Shown: positions 16,963 through 26,706 of the stretch, piece after piece | Layout: each line of letters starts with the position of its first letter | Position numbering within the stretch: position 1 is the stretch's first letter | Assembly: GCF_017814275.1 (NCBI RefSeq) | Contig: NZ_JAGIYQ010000004.1 | Span: 124,001-188,000, forward strand | DNA length: 64,000 nucleotides | Direction: 5' to 3' | Origin: Gottfriedia endophytica | Lineage (GTDB): Bacteria > Bacillota > Bacilli > Bacillales > Bacillaceae_G | Notes under the pieces: generated by a model | Told to the model about the DNA's origin: nothing | Databases searched by the model: none | The model's input: the letters and a program-made list of their open reading frames with translations, nothing else | Program-made: the position numbers and the translations under genes

Positions 16963-17835
16963 ATGCGTTTTGATGAAACTTACTCAGGAAATGTATTTAT
17001 TAAAAGTCATCCAAACTTTGAAGAAAGTAAAGCAGTTATTTACGGAATGCCAATGGATTGGACAGTAAGTTTCCGTCCTGGCTCTCGTTTTGGTCCTGGA
17101 CGTATTCGTGAAGTATCTATTGGATTAGAAGAATACAGCCCATATCAAGATAAAGAGCTTGATGAAGTAAAATACTTCGATGCCGGTGATATTCCATTAC
17201 CATTTGGAAATGCACAGCGTAGCATAGATATGATCGAGGAATACATTGATGGATTACTAGAAAAAGGGAAATTCCCTCTAGGACTTGGTGGAGAACATTT
17301 AGTATCTTGGCCAGTAATGAAAGCAATGTATAAAAAATATCCAGATTTAGCGATTATTCACTTCGATGCTCATACAGACTTACGTGATTCGTATGAAGGA
17401 GAACCACTTTCTCATTCAACACCAATTAAAAAAGTTTGTAATTTAATTGGACCAGAAAATGTTTACTCATTTGGTATTCGTTCTGGTATGAAGGAAGAGT
17501 TTGAGTGGGCTAAAGAAGTAGGAATGCACTTACATAAATTTGAAGTTCTTGAGCCATTAAAGAAAGAGTTACCTTCTTTAGCTGGCCGTCCAGTTTATGT
17601 AACAATTGATATTGATGTGTTAGACCCTGCTCATGCACCCGGTACAGGTACTTTAGAAGCTGGTGGAATCACTTCAAAAGAATTAATTGATAGCATTTTA
17701 GCGATTGCAAACAGTGATATTAACGTAGTTGGTGCAGATTTAGTAGAGGTTGCACCTGCTTATGATCACTCAGAACAAACTCAAGTTGCAGCAAGTAAAT
17801 TTATTCGTGAAATTTTACTTGGCTGGGTAAAATAA
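16963..17835 (+). CDS. speB: Agmatinase
   Basis: A 290-residue manganese ureohydrolase that cleaves agmatine to putrescine and urea, feeding SpeE just upstream. Metal-binding motifs are intact: GGEHLVSWP, HFDAHTDLRD and DIDVLDPAHAPGTGT. MPMDWTVSFRPGSRFGPGRIRE is the family N-terminal signature. ATG 16963 is preceded by AAGGGGTGG; the in-frame GTG at 16954 lies inside that Shine-Dalgarno sequence and is rejected. It is co-transcribed with speE and ends at a strong terminator. Confidence 0.96.
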   Translation: MRFDETYSGNVFIKSHPNFEESKAVIYGMPMDWTVSFRPGSRFGPGRIREVSIGLEEYSPYQDKELDEVKYFDAGDIPLPFGNAQRSIDMIEEYIDGLLEKGKFPLGLGGEHLVSWPVMKAMYKKYPDLAIIHFDAHTDLRDSYEGEPLSHSTPIKKVCNLIGPENVYSFGIRSGMKEEFEWAKEVGMHLHKFEVLEPLKKELPSLAGRPVYVTIDIDVLDPAHAPGTGTLEAGGITSKELIDSILAIANSDINVVGADLVEVAPAYDHSEQTQVAASKFIREILLGWVK

Positions 17836-17837
17836 TT

Positions 17838-17886
17838 AAAAAGGTTGATTTGTATGTGTTTTGGCACATATAAATCAACCTTTTTT
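17838..17886 (+). terminator. Terminator of speEB
   Basis: AAAAGGTTGATTTGTATGTG / CACATATAAATCAACCTTTT, a long hairpin followed by T's. Confidence 0.92.
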
Positions 17887-17900
17887 GTGTTGGTTCTTTT

Positions 17901-18113
17901 TTAATAGTTTGTTGTTTAAATATAACGTTGATTAAGAAGTTGATTGGAGAGGAAGGTGCGAGACTCCTGTGGGAGCAGCGGGACAGGTGAGACCCCGCAG
18001 GAGTGATAGCGACGAGGAGGCTCACCGCCCGCCCCAAGGAAAGCGAGTATCCTGGAGCGGAAATCAACTAACACCTTCTTTAATAGCAACAAAGTTTACG
18101 AAAACTGCCTTTG
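17901..18113 (+). repeat. Repeat family A, copy 2
   Basis: Core GGTGCGAGACTCCTGTGGG / CCCCGCAGGAG and GAGGAGGCTCACCGCCCGCCCC; middle arms GTTGATT / AATCAAC; outer fragments TTTGTTGT.. / GCAACAAA. It shares the GATAGCGACGAGGAGGCTCACC-type right arm with copy 7. It fills most of the gap 17887-18201. Confidence 0.9.
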
Positions 18114-18201
18114 TTTTATGGAAATAAAGGGAAAGATATTTTCAATTTCTGTCGAATACTTATCAGTGAAATAGATAAATATGGGCTGAGGAGTGACTAA
18201 T

Positions 18202-19182
18202 ATGAAAGCAGTTGTTATAACCGAGTTTGGAAAACCTGAAGTGATGAAATATATTGATGTTGATCTACCTAAATTAACTTCTAAACAGGTATTAATTCGA
18301 GTAGAAAAAACGAGTGTTAATTTTGCAGACATTAAGTCACGATACGGAAAAAAAGGTAATGGTAATTTCCCGTTTATTCCTGGAATTGATGCTGCAGGTG
18401 TCATTGAAGAAATAGGTTCAGAAGTCAGGCACTTAAAAGTGGGACAGAGAGTGATTGCTTTCCCTTCTAAAGGTTCATACGCCAAATATATTGTTGCTGA
18501 CGAGAATTTAACATTTGTGATACCAGATCACTTAGATTTTGATTTAGCAGCGGCTAGCCCGGTTGTTTCGTTTCTGTCGTATAAACTACTTGCAGATGTA
18601 GCAAGGATAGAACGAGGTGAAACAGTTCTTATTCATTCAGCGGCAGGGGGAGTGGGAACTACTGCTATTCAATTAGCGAAAATTTTAGGAGCGGATAAAG
18701 TAATCGGTACTGTAGGAAGTAAGAATAAGGTTAATTTTGCTTTAGATGCTGGTGCAGACCATGTTATTTGTTACGAGAGTGAGGATTTTTCAGATAAAGT
18801 AAATGAACTGACTGATGGAAAAGGTGCAAATATCATTTTAGATTCAATTTCAGGATGGGTTTCAGAAAGGAGTTTAGAATGTCTAGCTTCATATGGTCGT
18901 TTAGTTCATTTTGGTAATTCAAGTGGCGCGATAGGAAGATTTAAAACAACTGATTTCCATTCAAGTTGTAAGTCGGTGTTAGGATTTAGCTTAGGGACTA
19001 CTAGAAAACAGCGTCCTGAACTTTTGAAGGAAACTGCAAAGCATGTGTTTCGATACTTAGCTGACGGTAGTTTAAAAATAAAAATTGGACATCATTTTCC
19101 TTTATCAGAAGCATCAAAAGCACATGAATTAGTTGAAAATAGATTAAGCACTGGAAAAGTTTTGCTAGATGTAAAAGAATAG
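18202..19182 (+). CDS. Zinc-independent quinone oxidoreductase / MDR-family reductase
   Basis: A 326-residue NADPH-dependent reductase of the medium-chain dehydrogenase (Qor) family. The N-terminal catalytic domain shows KTSVNFADIKSRYG and FIPGIDAAGVIEEIGSEV. The Rossmann domain has HSAAGGVGTTAIQLAKILGA (about residues 146-165). The catalytic and structural zinc cysteines are absent, as in quinone reductases. I choose ATG 18202 with GAGGAG about 8 nt upstream, over GTG 18193. Substrate is unknown. It is a single gene between repeat A2 and a terminator. Confidence 0.87.
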   Translation: MKAVVITEFGKPEVMKYIDVDLPKLTSKQVLIRVEKTSVNFADIKSRYGKKGNGNFPFIPGIDAAGVIEEIGSEVRHLKVGQRVIAFPSKGSYAKYIVADENLTFVIPDHLDFDLAAASPVVSFLSYKLLADVARIERGETVLIHSAAGGVGTTAIQLAKILGADKVIGTVGSKNKVNFALDAGADHVICYESEDFSDKVNELTDGKGANIILDSISGWVSERSLECLASYGRLVHFGNSSGAIGRFKTTDFHSSCKSVLGFSLGTTRKQRPELLKETAKHVFRYLADGSLKIKIGHHFPLSEASKAHELVENRLSTGKVLLDVKE

Positions 19183-19209
19183 GCTGGTAAGTACAGACAA
19201 AAGTTATTA

Positions 19210-19258
19210 AAATGCCCCAAAATCGTTAGTTGTTTCTAACAATTTTGGGGCATTATTA
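19210..19258. terminator. Bidirectional terminator
   Basis: AATGCCCCAAAATCGTTAG / CTAACAATTTTGGGGCATT, a near-perfect hairpin flanked by A and T runs between convergent genes. Confidence 0.9.
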
Positions 19259-19275
19259 TTCTCTATTAAATTCGT

Positions 19276-21864
19276 CTAGCTTGTTTTTACACCTTTACCC
19301 TTAGATTGAAAAAATAGATAAAAGATAAAAAGTAGTAAACTGATCACTGAGATATAAATTCCTAATTTTAGTTTTGGACTTGAATACTGTAATTCGACCA
19401 TATTCCTTCCTTTCTGTAGTTCAATTCCTGATAGTCCGGTATAAACTTGTTTAATCTGTTTAGAATGTCCATTCACAACTGCTGACCAACCTTTGTCGTA
19501 AGGAACTAACAGAACTAAAGTACCTGGTTTCGTAACAGTAATATGGCCCTTTAAATAAGTCTCGTGAAACGTATCAAGCACAAAAGGATTTCGTTGTACT
19601 GTAGTAACGATATTATCCAATTTTTGATTGCTCATTTGATAAAATAATAAGTTATCAAGAACGGCTTTTGGTTTTTGCAGCCTTATTGATACTGTTAAAG
19701 AAGACTTTTGACTTGTCCCTAAAGGTAATACGTTATTAACATAAACAGATGGGAAATCTGCTACATACCGATTATTTTTAAATAATTTTGTATAGAAAAA
19801 CGCTTTATTACGCGTATAAACATATAGCGATGAATTACGTTTTATTGGACTAATTAAAAAAGTGACAGAAGCAGGTTTATTTGCTCGTTTTTTTTCTATT
19901 ACTAACTTTGAATGATTCTTTGAAATAACTACATTTTTCCTTGTAATGATTGTATATGGTAGTTTTACAAATTGATCATTTTTAAATTTAGGGGAAATGG
20001 TTTGGATTACTCTGTTCATAAAATGAAAAGGATTTTCCCCTTTGTAAGCATCAGTTACTGTATGAAGACTCATAAATCCAATTGGGAAAATTTTTTTATT
20101 TTCATACAAATTGTAATTTCCAAAAGTTTGTTCTTTTACAAATCCGTAATGATTGAAATGTCCGGTAGAATAGATGTATTTGATTCTAAATAACGCATCA
20201 CTGAAAATAGTCCCCCCGCTATAAATAGACCACTTGTCTAAATAGGTAGAATAGCCAAAATGGTTCATCATTTGTACTAGATCTTGATTCATCAACGAAC
20301 TGAAATGGTTTATGCCAGGTGTGTTCAATTTAAATGGGTCATTATATGAAAAAATAGGTGTAACAACTGTTCGATCAAAAGGCTCTATATTATCCTTTTC
20401 ATGTTTCTGAAGTGAGTTAGCTACATCTGTATAGGATTGAACATAAACATTATCCTTAAATCCAATTTGATGATCTAGACGATGAAAAATAGAGTATGTA
20501 TTAGCAGTAAGCTCAAAAAATACCGTAAATAATAGGACAATGTGAATTAAATAATGAAGTCTCTTAAATTTAATAAGTAAAATAAATAGCAATGCGTAGA
20601 TCGTTAATAGACTGGAATTAATTAACAGCATAAAGCTCTTATTGTACAAGTGTAGAACTTTAGTTAATAAGATAAAGCAAGAAGCCATTAAAAATAGGTA
20701 AGACAAAAGTATGCTTCTTATCGATAGTCCATCGATCAGAGAAAAGGTTCTAATTGCCAACATAATAAATGTAAAAGAAATGACAAATGAATACCTAGTT
20801 GGAAACCAGTTAGGTAGATCTAGACCATGCCAAAGTAAGTCTAATGGTGGAAAGATAACTGAAAAAAGTAGAAAACCAACAAGTAATATAGTGATTATTT
20901 TTTCTCGTAGACAAATTAGTTTGTTGGAAAAATACAAGACAACTAAAAAAAGAATAAAAATACTTACATATAAATTGGCAGTACCTTGTTGATTTACCTT
21001 ATCATATGTACCAATAAAGAATTTTCCAAATATCTGACAGTTGTTAAGTAGTCCTTCCAAATTAAATTGAAAGGCTTCTTTAAATGGTATTGGTTTATTT
21101 ACGGTATGATGAAGTGCAGTTAACGTAGGAAGTAACATAAAAGATGCTAATCCCAAACTAAATAATGTACCTAATATAAATTTAGTTAGATACCCAATTA
21201 AATGATTTAGATGGTTTTTATTCAAAACTAGTTTGTATACGAAGTAAAGGAAAGTAAATACTCCAACCATATAAGCGATATAAAAGTTTGAAATTAAGAC
21301 AAGAGTTAACGAAATGACAAAAAGAGCAATCGTTTTCCCGTTGAGAATATATTCAACTCCTATTAAGACGAGCGGTAAAAACAGTACGCCATCTAGCCAC
21401 ATAATATTAAAAAAATAAGTTGCAAGATAGGACATTAATCCATAACAAATGGAAAAAATAACTTTGCTAATTCGAGGTGCGTATTGAAAATAAGATAAGT
21501 ATAAGAAGATAGTACAACTAGCTAAACCGATTTTAATCATAATTAAAATGGAAATACCAGTAATTAAATGGTTCTTTGAAAAGAATAAAATTAGAGGGGT
21601 AAAAATACTTCCTAAATAATAGCCATAAATACCAAAAAAGTTCATACCAAGCCCTGCAAGCCAACTAAATTGAAGACTTGCTGAACCTTTTGCAGCATGG
21701 TAGAAATAGTAAAAAAAATCGGTGTATTGATTTTTTAAATCAGAAATTAATAAAGTTTTATCTCCAAATGGAAAAATACCAATGAGAAAGGCTACTATTA
21801 AAAATGAACAAATAGGTAATAGAAACGTTATTAGTAAACTAATGGTATTTTTAATTAAGGTCAT
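19276..21864 (-). CDS. yfhO: YfhO-family membrane glycosyltransferase (GT-C type)
   Basis: An 862-residue polytopic protein: about a dozen hydrophobic segments over residues 1-480, a large extracytoplasmic domain and a final membrane segment (about 835-855). The FPFGDKTLLISDLKNQYTDFFYYF opening and the GLGMNFFG loop are typical. In known three-component systems YfhO takes a sugar from undecaprenyl phosphate outside the cell and attaches it to lipoteichoic acid. The GT2 and GtrA partners lie just upstream on the same strand. The start is uncertain: I use ATG 21864, 11 nt after GAGGTG; GTG 21876 overlaps that sequence. Length is close to B. subtilis YfhO. Confidence 0.88.
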   Translation of the reverse strand: MTLIKNTISLLITFLLPICSFLIVAFLIGIFPFGDKTLLISDLKNQYTDFFYYFYHAAKGSASLQFSWLAGLGMNFFGIYGYYLGSIFTPLILFFSKNHLITGISILIMIKIGLASCTIFLYLSYFQYAPRISKVIFSICYGLMSYLATYFFNIMWLDGVLFLPLVLIGVEYILNGKTIALFVISLTLVLISNFYIAYMVGVFTFLYFVYKLVLNKNHLNHLIGYLTKFILGTLFSLGLASFMLLPTLTALHHTVNKPIPFKEAFQFNLEGLLNNCQIFGKFFIGTYDKVNQQGTANLYVSIFILFLVVLYFSNKLICLREKIITILLVGFLLFSVIFPPLDLLWHGLDLPNWFPTRYSFVISFTFIMLAIRTFSLIDGLSIRSILLSYLFLMASCFILLTKVLHLYNKSFMLLINSSLLTIYALLFILLIKFKRLHYLIHIVLLFTVFFELTANTYSIFHRLDHQIGFKDNVYVQSYTDVANSLQKHEKDNIEPFDRTVVTPIFSYNDPFKLNTPGINHFSSLMNQDLVQMMNHFGYSTYLDKWSIYSGGTIFSDALFRIKYIYSTGHFNHYGFVKEQTFGNYNLYENKKIFPIGFMSLHTVTDAYKGENPFHFMNRVIQTISPKFKNDQFVKLPYTIITRKNVVISKNHSKLVIEKKRANKPASVTFLISPIKRNSSLYVYTRNKAFFYTKLFKNNRYVADFPSVYVNNVLPLGTSQKSSLTVSIRLQKPKAVLDNLLFYQMSNQKLDNIVTTVQRNPFVLDTFHETYLKGHITVTKPGTLVLLVPYDKGWSAVVNGHSKQIKQVYTGLSGIELQKGRNMVELQYSSPKLKLGIYISVISLLLFIFYLFFQSKGKGVKTS

Positions 21865-21998
21865 TGACTCGTACACACCTCATTAAATTTGTATAGTACT
21901 AGTTGATCTAAATAAAATAGTAACCTGGAGTAAATTTTATTATGTATAGAGGTTAATGTTAAAGTAATGGTCTAAAAGGTAGAAATTCATACTACCTT

Positions 21999-22370
21999 TT
22001 ATGATTCACTTTTTAATATTTTACCTGAAAGAATAAAGGTAAATGGTATTGTAAAGAAAACAGAAATAATTGGAGAAATTAGTTCACTCAAATGGAAGAA
22101 ATGAACAAAAATGTACAAAAATAAAGTAGACACTGTAATATTCACGACATATGTCAATGGAAATTGAATGAACTTTTTAAGTGTTGGTTTCGTTTTATAT
22201 GTAAAATAAGAATTTAAATAAAAAGATCCAATCATGCTCAGAATAAATGCCGTCACATGAGAAGGAAGGTAATTCCATCCAATTAAACTGTTAAATAATA
22301 AATACAAAAGGTAATACGTACCTGTGTTTATACACCCAACAACCACAAATCGAACAAATTCTTTTATCAT
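21999..22370 (-). CDS. GtrA-family flippase-like membrane protein
   Basis: A 123-residue protein with four predicted membrane segments. FVRFVVVGCINTGTYYLLYLLF at the N-terminus is the GtrA family signature, and FYLNSYFTYKT in the middle is also typical. Such proteins are proposed to flip undecaprenyl-phosphate sugars across the membrane. Its ATG overlaps the GT2 stop by 4 bp (ATGA), indicating translational coupling, and yfhO follows about 130 bp later. The enzyme-flippase-transferase order strongly supports one pathway. Confidence 0.9.
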   Translation of the reverse strand: MIKEFVRFVVVGCINTGTYYLLYLLFNSLIGWNYLPSHVTAFILSMIGSFYLNSYFTYKTKPTLKKFIQFPLTYVVNITVSTLFLYIFVHFFHLSELISPIISVFFTIPFTFILSGKILKSES

Positions 22371-23317
22371 TTTTTAGCTACCTGCTCTAACATAGGGATT
22401 TCAACATTTGTTTCATCAATAATAAATTGAGGTCTTCTTTTTGTTTCGTAATAAATTCTTCCAATATATTCACCAATGACTCCAAGTGATATTAATTGAA
22501 TACCACCTAAAAGTAAAATTGCTGAGATGGTTGTAAAGTAACCAGGTGTAGACTTGTGGCTAAAAGTAATTTGGAAGAAGGTACATAATATATACACAAG
22601 TCCTGCAATCATAACAAAAAGACCCAAGTAGATTAACATTCTGAGAGGTCTGTTATTAAAGGAAATTACTCCATCAATTCCATAATTGAGAAGACTTGAA
22701 AATGACCAGCTACTTTCCCCTTCATTACGTAAAACATTTTCATACTCAATTACTTTTGTTTTATAACCAATCCAAGAAAATAATCCTTTTGAAAAACGGT
22801 TATATTCTTGAAGACTAAGAAGTGAATTGACAGCTTTTCTGCTTAATAACCGAAAATCGCCAACTCCATCCGTTAATTCAATATCTACAAATTTATTCAT
22901 TATTTTATAATATAATTTAGAAAATGCAGTACGAACGACTTTGTCTCCAGTACGATTTCTTTTTGCAATAACCTGATCAAAACCTTCGTTATAACCTTCT
23001 AGTAATTGAGGGATAAGTGAAGGAGGATGTTGAAGGTCTGCATCTAAAATAATCACTGCATCACCACTAGCATAGGTTAAGCCAGCAAGCATTCCAGCTT
23101 CTTTACCGAAATTTCGACTGAATGAAATATATTTAACTCGTTCATCTCGTAATGATATTGTTTGTAGCTTAACTAAAGTATTATCTTTACTACCGTCATT
23201 TACCAAAACAATTTCATATGTACAATCAATTGTTGAAAGTAGATTCGTTACTTCATCATAAAATTCTTGTATATTTTTTTCTTCGTTGTAACAAGGTACA
23301 ACCAACGAAATTTTCAC
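22367..23317 (-). CDS. csbB: GT2 glycosyltransferase, CsbB/DPM1-like
   Basis: A 316-residue membrane glycosyltransferase expected to load a sugar (GlcNAc in B. subtilis CsbB) on undecaprenyl phosphate. The GT-A domain shows SLVVPCYNEEKNI, VNDGSKDNT, DADLQHPP (metal-binding DxD type) and GDFRLLSRKA. Two C-terminal membrane segments follow (about 228-250 and 262-287), then GEYIGRIYYETKRRP. B. subtilis csbB is sigma-B-controlled, but I find no sigma-B promoter here; only a TATAAT-like box at 23377-23382 (minus strand) without a -35. The symbol rests on family and partner genes; other GT2 paralogues are possible. Confidence 0.82.
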   Translation of the reverse strand: MKISLVVPCYNEEKNIQEFYDEVTNLLSTIDCTYEIVLVNDGSKDNTLVKLQTISLRDERVKYISFSRNFGKEAGMLAGLTYASGDAVIILDADLQHPPSLIPQLLEGYNEGFDQVIAKRNRTGDKVVRTAFSKLYYKIMNKFVDIELTDGVGDFRLLSRKAVNSLLSLQEYNRFSKGLFSWIGYKTKVIEYENVLRNEGESSWSFSSLLNYGIDGVISFNNRPLRMLIYLGLFVMIAGLVYILCTFFQITFSHKSTPGYFTTISAILLLGGIQLISLGVIGEYIGRIYYETKRRPQFIIDETNVEIPMLEQVAKK

Positions 23318-23562
23318 TTTATTCTAAACCTTCTTTCTGATTTTGTTGTTCATTCTAAAGGCGCATACAAAATTAGATTATACAAAAAAACTTTCGAAAA
23401 TACTATATAAACATACTAACATTAGTATACTCAAACAAGAAATAATTCATTTAAAAACATTTTCTACTTTTTCATCTTTTGTTGATTGTATGGTAAAATG
23501 GGAAAAGACTATTTTTATGGGATTAGTGGTTGGTTGCCACGAAAAAAAGGACGTTGAGGAAT

Positions 23563-24000
23563 ATGAAAGAAAAATCCGGTATACCAGTCAGTATCGAGTT
23601 TCAAACGGTTATCAAAGATAATCGCGGTAGAGAAACAGTCAAATTTGATACAAACGGTCTTTGTTATAAAAAAGACGAGTTTACATATTTATTATTTGAA
23701 GAGAAGCATGAAGACCGTAAAGTGAAGGCTACAATGAAAATAGGACAAGGTGAGGTTACGATTATTCGAAATGGTGGAGTAACCATGCGTCATGTTTATC
23801 GAATAAATGAAACAACAGAAGGTAGCTATGGAAATGAATTAGGAGTATGGGTAACAAAGGCTCATACAAAAAAGATTCAATTTCTGATAACTGAGGGGCC
23901 ATTAAAGGGAATTCTACAATTAGGTTATAAACTGTATGTTGGTGACGAAAGTGCTGGAAGCTATACGATCACTGTAAATATAAAGGAGGAGCTTAAATGA
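23563..24000 (+). CDS. ywiB: DUF1934 protein YwiB
   Basis: A 145-residue protein of the DUF1934 family, a calycin-like small beta-barrel of unknown function. Characteristic parts are [41 protein letters not shown] and the ending [21 protein letters not shown]. It overlaps argS by 4 bp (ATGA), as in B. subtilis, so the two are translated together. I place the start at ATG 23563; an upstream TTG (23554) is possible because AAAAAAGG is oddly spaced. An extended -10 TGGTAAAAT (23491-23499) lies upstream. Confidence 0.88.
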   Translation: MKEKSGIPVSIEFQTVIKDNRGRETVKFDTNGLCYKKDEFTYLLFEEKHEDRKVKATMKIGQGEVTIIRNGGVTMRHVYRINETTEGSYGNELGVWVTKAHTKKIQFLITEGPLKGILQLGYKLYVGDESAGSYTITVNIKEELK

Positions 24001-25667
24001 ATACATTAGAGCAAGTGAAAAATCGATTAAAAGAAGAAATAGAAGCAGCAGTATTAAAAGCTAGTTTAGCAACAAAAGAAGAATTACCACAAGTTGTATT
24101 AGAAACTCCAAAAGATAAAACACATGGTGATTTTTCTACAAATATGGCGATGCAATTAGCGCGTGTTGCAAAAAAAGCGCCAAGAATGGTTGCAGAAGAA
24201 TTAATTGCTGCTTTTGATCAATCAAAAGCAAGTATTCAAAAAGTTGAGATTGCTGGACCAGGTTTTATCAATTTTTACATGGATAACAGCTATTTAACAG
24301 ATTTAATTCCTGCCATTATTAATGCAGGTGCTGACTACGGCCAAACAAATGTTGGACAAGGTGAAAAAATATTAGTTGAGTTCGTTTCAGCTAATCCTAC
24401 AGGGGACTTACATTTAGGTCACGCACGTGGTGCTGCATTTGGTGATTCATTATGTAACATTCTTGCAAAAGGTGGTTATGAAGTAACTCGTGAATATTAC
24501 ATTAATGATGCTGGAAATCAAATTAACAATTTAGCACTTTCTGTGGAAGCACGTTATATGCAAGCTTTAGGTATGGAAAAAGAAATGCCAGCAGATGGAT
24601 ATCATGGTGCAGATATTATTGAAATTGGAAAAACATTAGCAAAAGAATTTGGCGATAAATTCGTAAACGAAGCAGAAGAAGTTCGTTATAAATTTTTCCG
24701 TGAATATGGATTAAAATTAGAAATGGAAAAATTACAACGTGATTTGAAAAACTTCCGTGTTGATTTTGATGTTTGGTATTCAGAAACATCTTTATATGAG
24801 AACGGAAAAGTTGTTGAAGCATTAGAAGATTTAAATAAGCGTGGAGAAACATATGAAGAAGAAGGAGCTACATGGTTCCGTTCAACAACATATGGTGATG
24901 ATAAAGACCGCGTGTTAATTAAAAGTGATGGATCTTACACTTACTTAACACCTGATATTGCCTATCACCGTGATAAATTAAATCGTGGAGCGGATAAATT
25001 AATTGATATTCTTGGTGCTGACCATCATGGTTACATTCCACGTATGAAGGCTGCAATTCAAGCTCTTGGTTACAATGCTGATACACTTGAAGTTGAAATC
25101 ATTCAAATGGTTCAATTGTACCAAGATGGTGAAAAAGTAAAAATGAGTAAGCGTACAGGTAAAGCAGTAACTTTACGTGATTTAATGGAAGAAGTAGGTA
25201 TTGATGCAACTCGTTACTTCTTTGCAATGCGTGGATGTGACTCTCACTTAGATTTTGATATGGACTTAGCTGTTTCAAAATCAAATGAAAACCCAGTGTA
25301 CTATTCTCAATATGCTCATGCTCGTGTATGTAGTATTTTACGTCAAGGTGAAGAAATGGGTATCGTATTTGATGGAAATGCTGATTTCACAAATGTTTCT
25401 TCAGAAAAAGAATTTGAATTACTGAAAAAATTAGGTGAGTTCCCAGCGGCTGTATCACTTGCTGCTCAAAAACGTACGCCTCACCACATCACAAATTACG
25501 TATTCGATTTAGCTGGTACTTTCCACAGCTTCTACAACGCAGAAAAAGTACTAGATCCGGAAAATGTAGAAAAATCAAAAGCACGTTTAGGCTTAATGAG
25601 AGCTGTTCAAATCACTCTTCAAAGTGCATTAGCATTAGTTGGTGTATCAGCTCCTGAAAAAATGTAA
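23997..25667 (+). CDS. argS: Arginyl-tRNA synthetase
   Basis: A 556-residue class I aminoacyl-tRNA synthetase charging tRNA-Arg. The HIGH-type motif is [12 protein letters not shown], after [21 protein letters not shown] motif ([17 protein letters not shown]) is present, which bacterial ArgS proteins often have in altered form. The N-terminal Add-1 domain opens with [15 protein letters not shown], and the C-terminal anticodon-binding domain ends near [13 protein letters not shown]. Length equals that of B. subtilis. AGGAGG stands before the ATG within ywiB. No T-box leader is seen. Confidence 0.97.
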   Translation: MNTLEQVKNRLKEEIEAAVLKASLATKEELPQVVLETPKDKTHGDFSTNMAMQLARVAKKAPRMVAEELIAAFDQSKASIQKVEIAGPGFINFYMDNSYLTDLIPAIINAGADYGQTNVGQGEKILVEFVSANPTGDLHLGHARGAAFGDSLCNILAKGGYEVTREYYINDAGNQINNLALSVEARYMQALGMEKEMPADGYHGADIIEIGKTLAKEFGDKFVNEAEEVRYKFFREYGLKLEMEKLQRDLKNFRVDFDVWYSETSLYENGKVVEALEDLNKRGETYEEEGATWFRSTTYGDDKDRVLIKSDGSYTYLTPDIAYHRDKLNRGADKLIDILGADHHGYIPRMKAAIQALGYNADTLEVEIIQMVQLYQDGEKVKMSKRTGKAVTLRDLMEEVGIDATRYFFAMRGCDSHLDFDMDLAVSKSNENPVYYSQYAHARVCSILRQGEEMGIVFDGNADFTNVSSEKEFELLKKLGEFPAAVSLAAQKRTPHHITNYVFDLAGTFHSFYNAEKVLDPENVEKSKARLGLMRAVQITLQSALALVGVSAPEKM

Positions 25668-25678
25668 TAGATTAATCA

Positions 25679-25711
25679 ACCCTCTTGCCTTGCTGGGCAA
25701 GAGGTTTTTTA
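25679..25711. terminator. Terminator of ywiB-argS
   Basis: CCTCTTGCC / GGGCAAGAGG hairpin followed by TTTTTTA, between convergent genes. Confidence 0.9.
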
Positions 25712-26164
25712 TTTGCACGCTAATGTTTTTGAGCTCAAAACCTTCTTAAATACATGTTGTGACTTAGTGTGTTCAAACCCTATATTGTCATAAAATTTTA
25801 GTGTTTCTAACCTTTTTTCATTGGTTCGAACTCGTATTTCTTCAAATCCTAATGATATTGCCCAATCTTCACAATAGTTCACTAGCTTTTTACCGATACT
25901 TTGGCCCCTAAAATGACTATCAACAATTAATCCACCAATTTCTATGTACGGATGTGATTCAATTAAATAACGTGCATGGGCATGAACCCATCCTATAACT
26001 TTTCCTGTATATTCTGCTACATAAACAATATGATCTTCCTGAGCTAGAATTTTAATTAATCTTTCAATAATTTGATTTTCTTTAGCGGGATATCCTAATT
26101 GACTTGAAAGTTGTGCAATTACTAAACTATCATTTGCTGATGCTTTTCTAAAGGTAATCTCCAT
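25709..26164 (-). CDS. GNAT-family N-acetyltransferase
   Basis: A 151-residue acetyltransferase of the GNAT fold. The acetyl-CoA pyrophosphate-binding motif is HFRGQSIGKKLVNYCEDWA (about residues 92-110); the N-terminal strand ITFRKASANDSLVIAQL and the C-terminal YDNIGFEHTKSQHVFKK are typical. Substrate is unknown. I prefer ATG 26164 after GAGGTG, 4 nt away; ATG 26176 would overlap this sequence. The gene stands alone, convergent with argS. Between its start and repeat A3 (about 26177-26388) I see no gene. Confidence 0.88.
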   Translation of the reverse strand: MEITFRKASANDSLVIAQLSSQLGYPAKENQIIERLIKILAQEDHIVYVAEYTGKVIGWVHAHARYLIESHPYIEIGGLIVDSHFRGQSIGKKLVNYCEDWAISLGFEEIRVRTNEKRLETLKFYDNIGFEHTKSQHVFKKVLSSKTLACK

Positions 26165-26388
26165 ACCACACCTCATAATTGTTATTTAGTCTTAATTTCT
26201 CTTCAAATTCATCATCTCCTCTAAATTTCATGAAATAACAATTTGTCCTCTTGTTCAGAAAGAAGTTTTTAACCCTTTTCAATTGGTTTTGGCTACCCTG
26301 AAAATAACATCTAAAAGACATTCATTATAGAATGAATTCCTTATTTTCATGTGCCAAGTTGCAAATTTTATTAGCATGGGTGTCTCTT

Positions 26389-26602
26389 TTCTAAAAGATT
26401 GTTGCTTTTGAGATTTTTAATTGTAAAGACAGAGTTGATTACTACGGAAGGTGCGAGACTCCTGTGGGAATAGCGGGAAGGGTGAGACCCCGCAGGCTTG
26501 CCGAGGAGGCTCAGCTCACGCCCCACGGAAAGGGAGCATCCTGGAGTTGTAATCAACTAACACATTCTAAAATAGCAACAATGTATTCGAAAACAGCCTT
26601 TA
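26389..26602 (+). repeat. Repeat family A, copy 3
   Basis: It starts CTAAAAGATTGTTGC and ends GAAAACAGCC. Core GGTGCGAGACTCCTGTGGG / CCCCGCAGG; middle arms GTTGATTAC / GTAATCAAC. It is nearly identical to copy 1 across the core. It ends about 40 bp before the SigI-type promoter. Confidence 0.9.
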
Positions 26603-26640
26603 ATAAAAAAATGGAAAAAAACTAAAAAATTTTTAAAACG

Positions 26641-26669
26641 ACCCCCTAAAAATGATAAGCACCTTCGAA
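26641..26669 (+). promoter_or_regulatory. SigI-type promoter of the DUF5667-sigI-rsgI module
   Basis: ACCCCC (26641-26646) and CGAA (26666-26669), 19 bp apart, preceded by an A/T tract (about 26616-26638). As I recall, B. subtilis SigI promoters have ACCCCC at -35 and CGAA at -10. The spacing should be checked against proven sites. Confidence 0.6.
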
Positions 26670-26706
26670 TAGTATAGTGAGAATAATTAACCAGGGGGAT
26701 TTGAAA

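Noticed and set aside
23343-23621. A 92-residue frame upstream of and overlapping ywiB
   Set aside because: Lies in AT-rich leader DNA, no Shine-Dalgarno, overlaps the conserved ywiB start in another frame.
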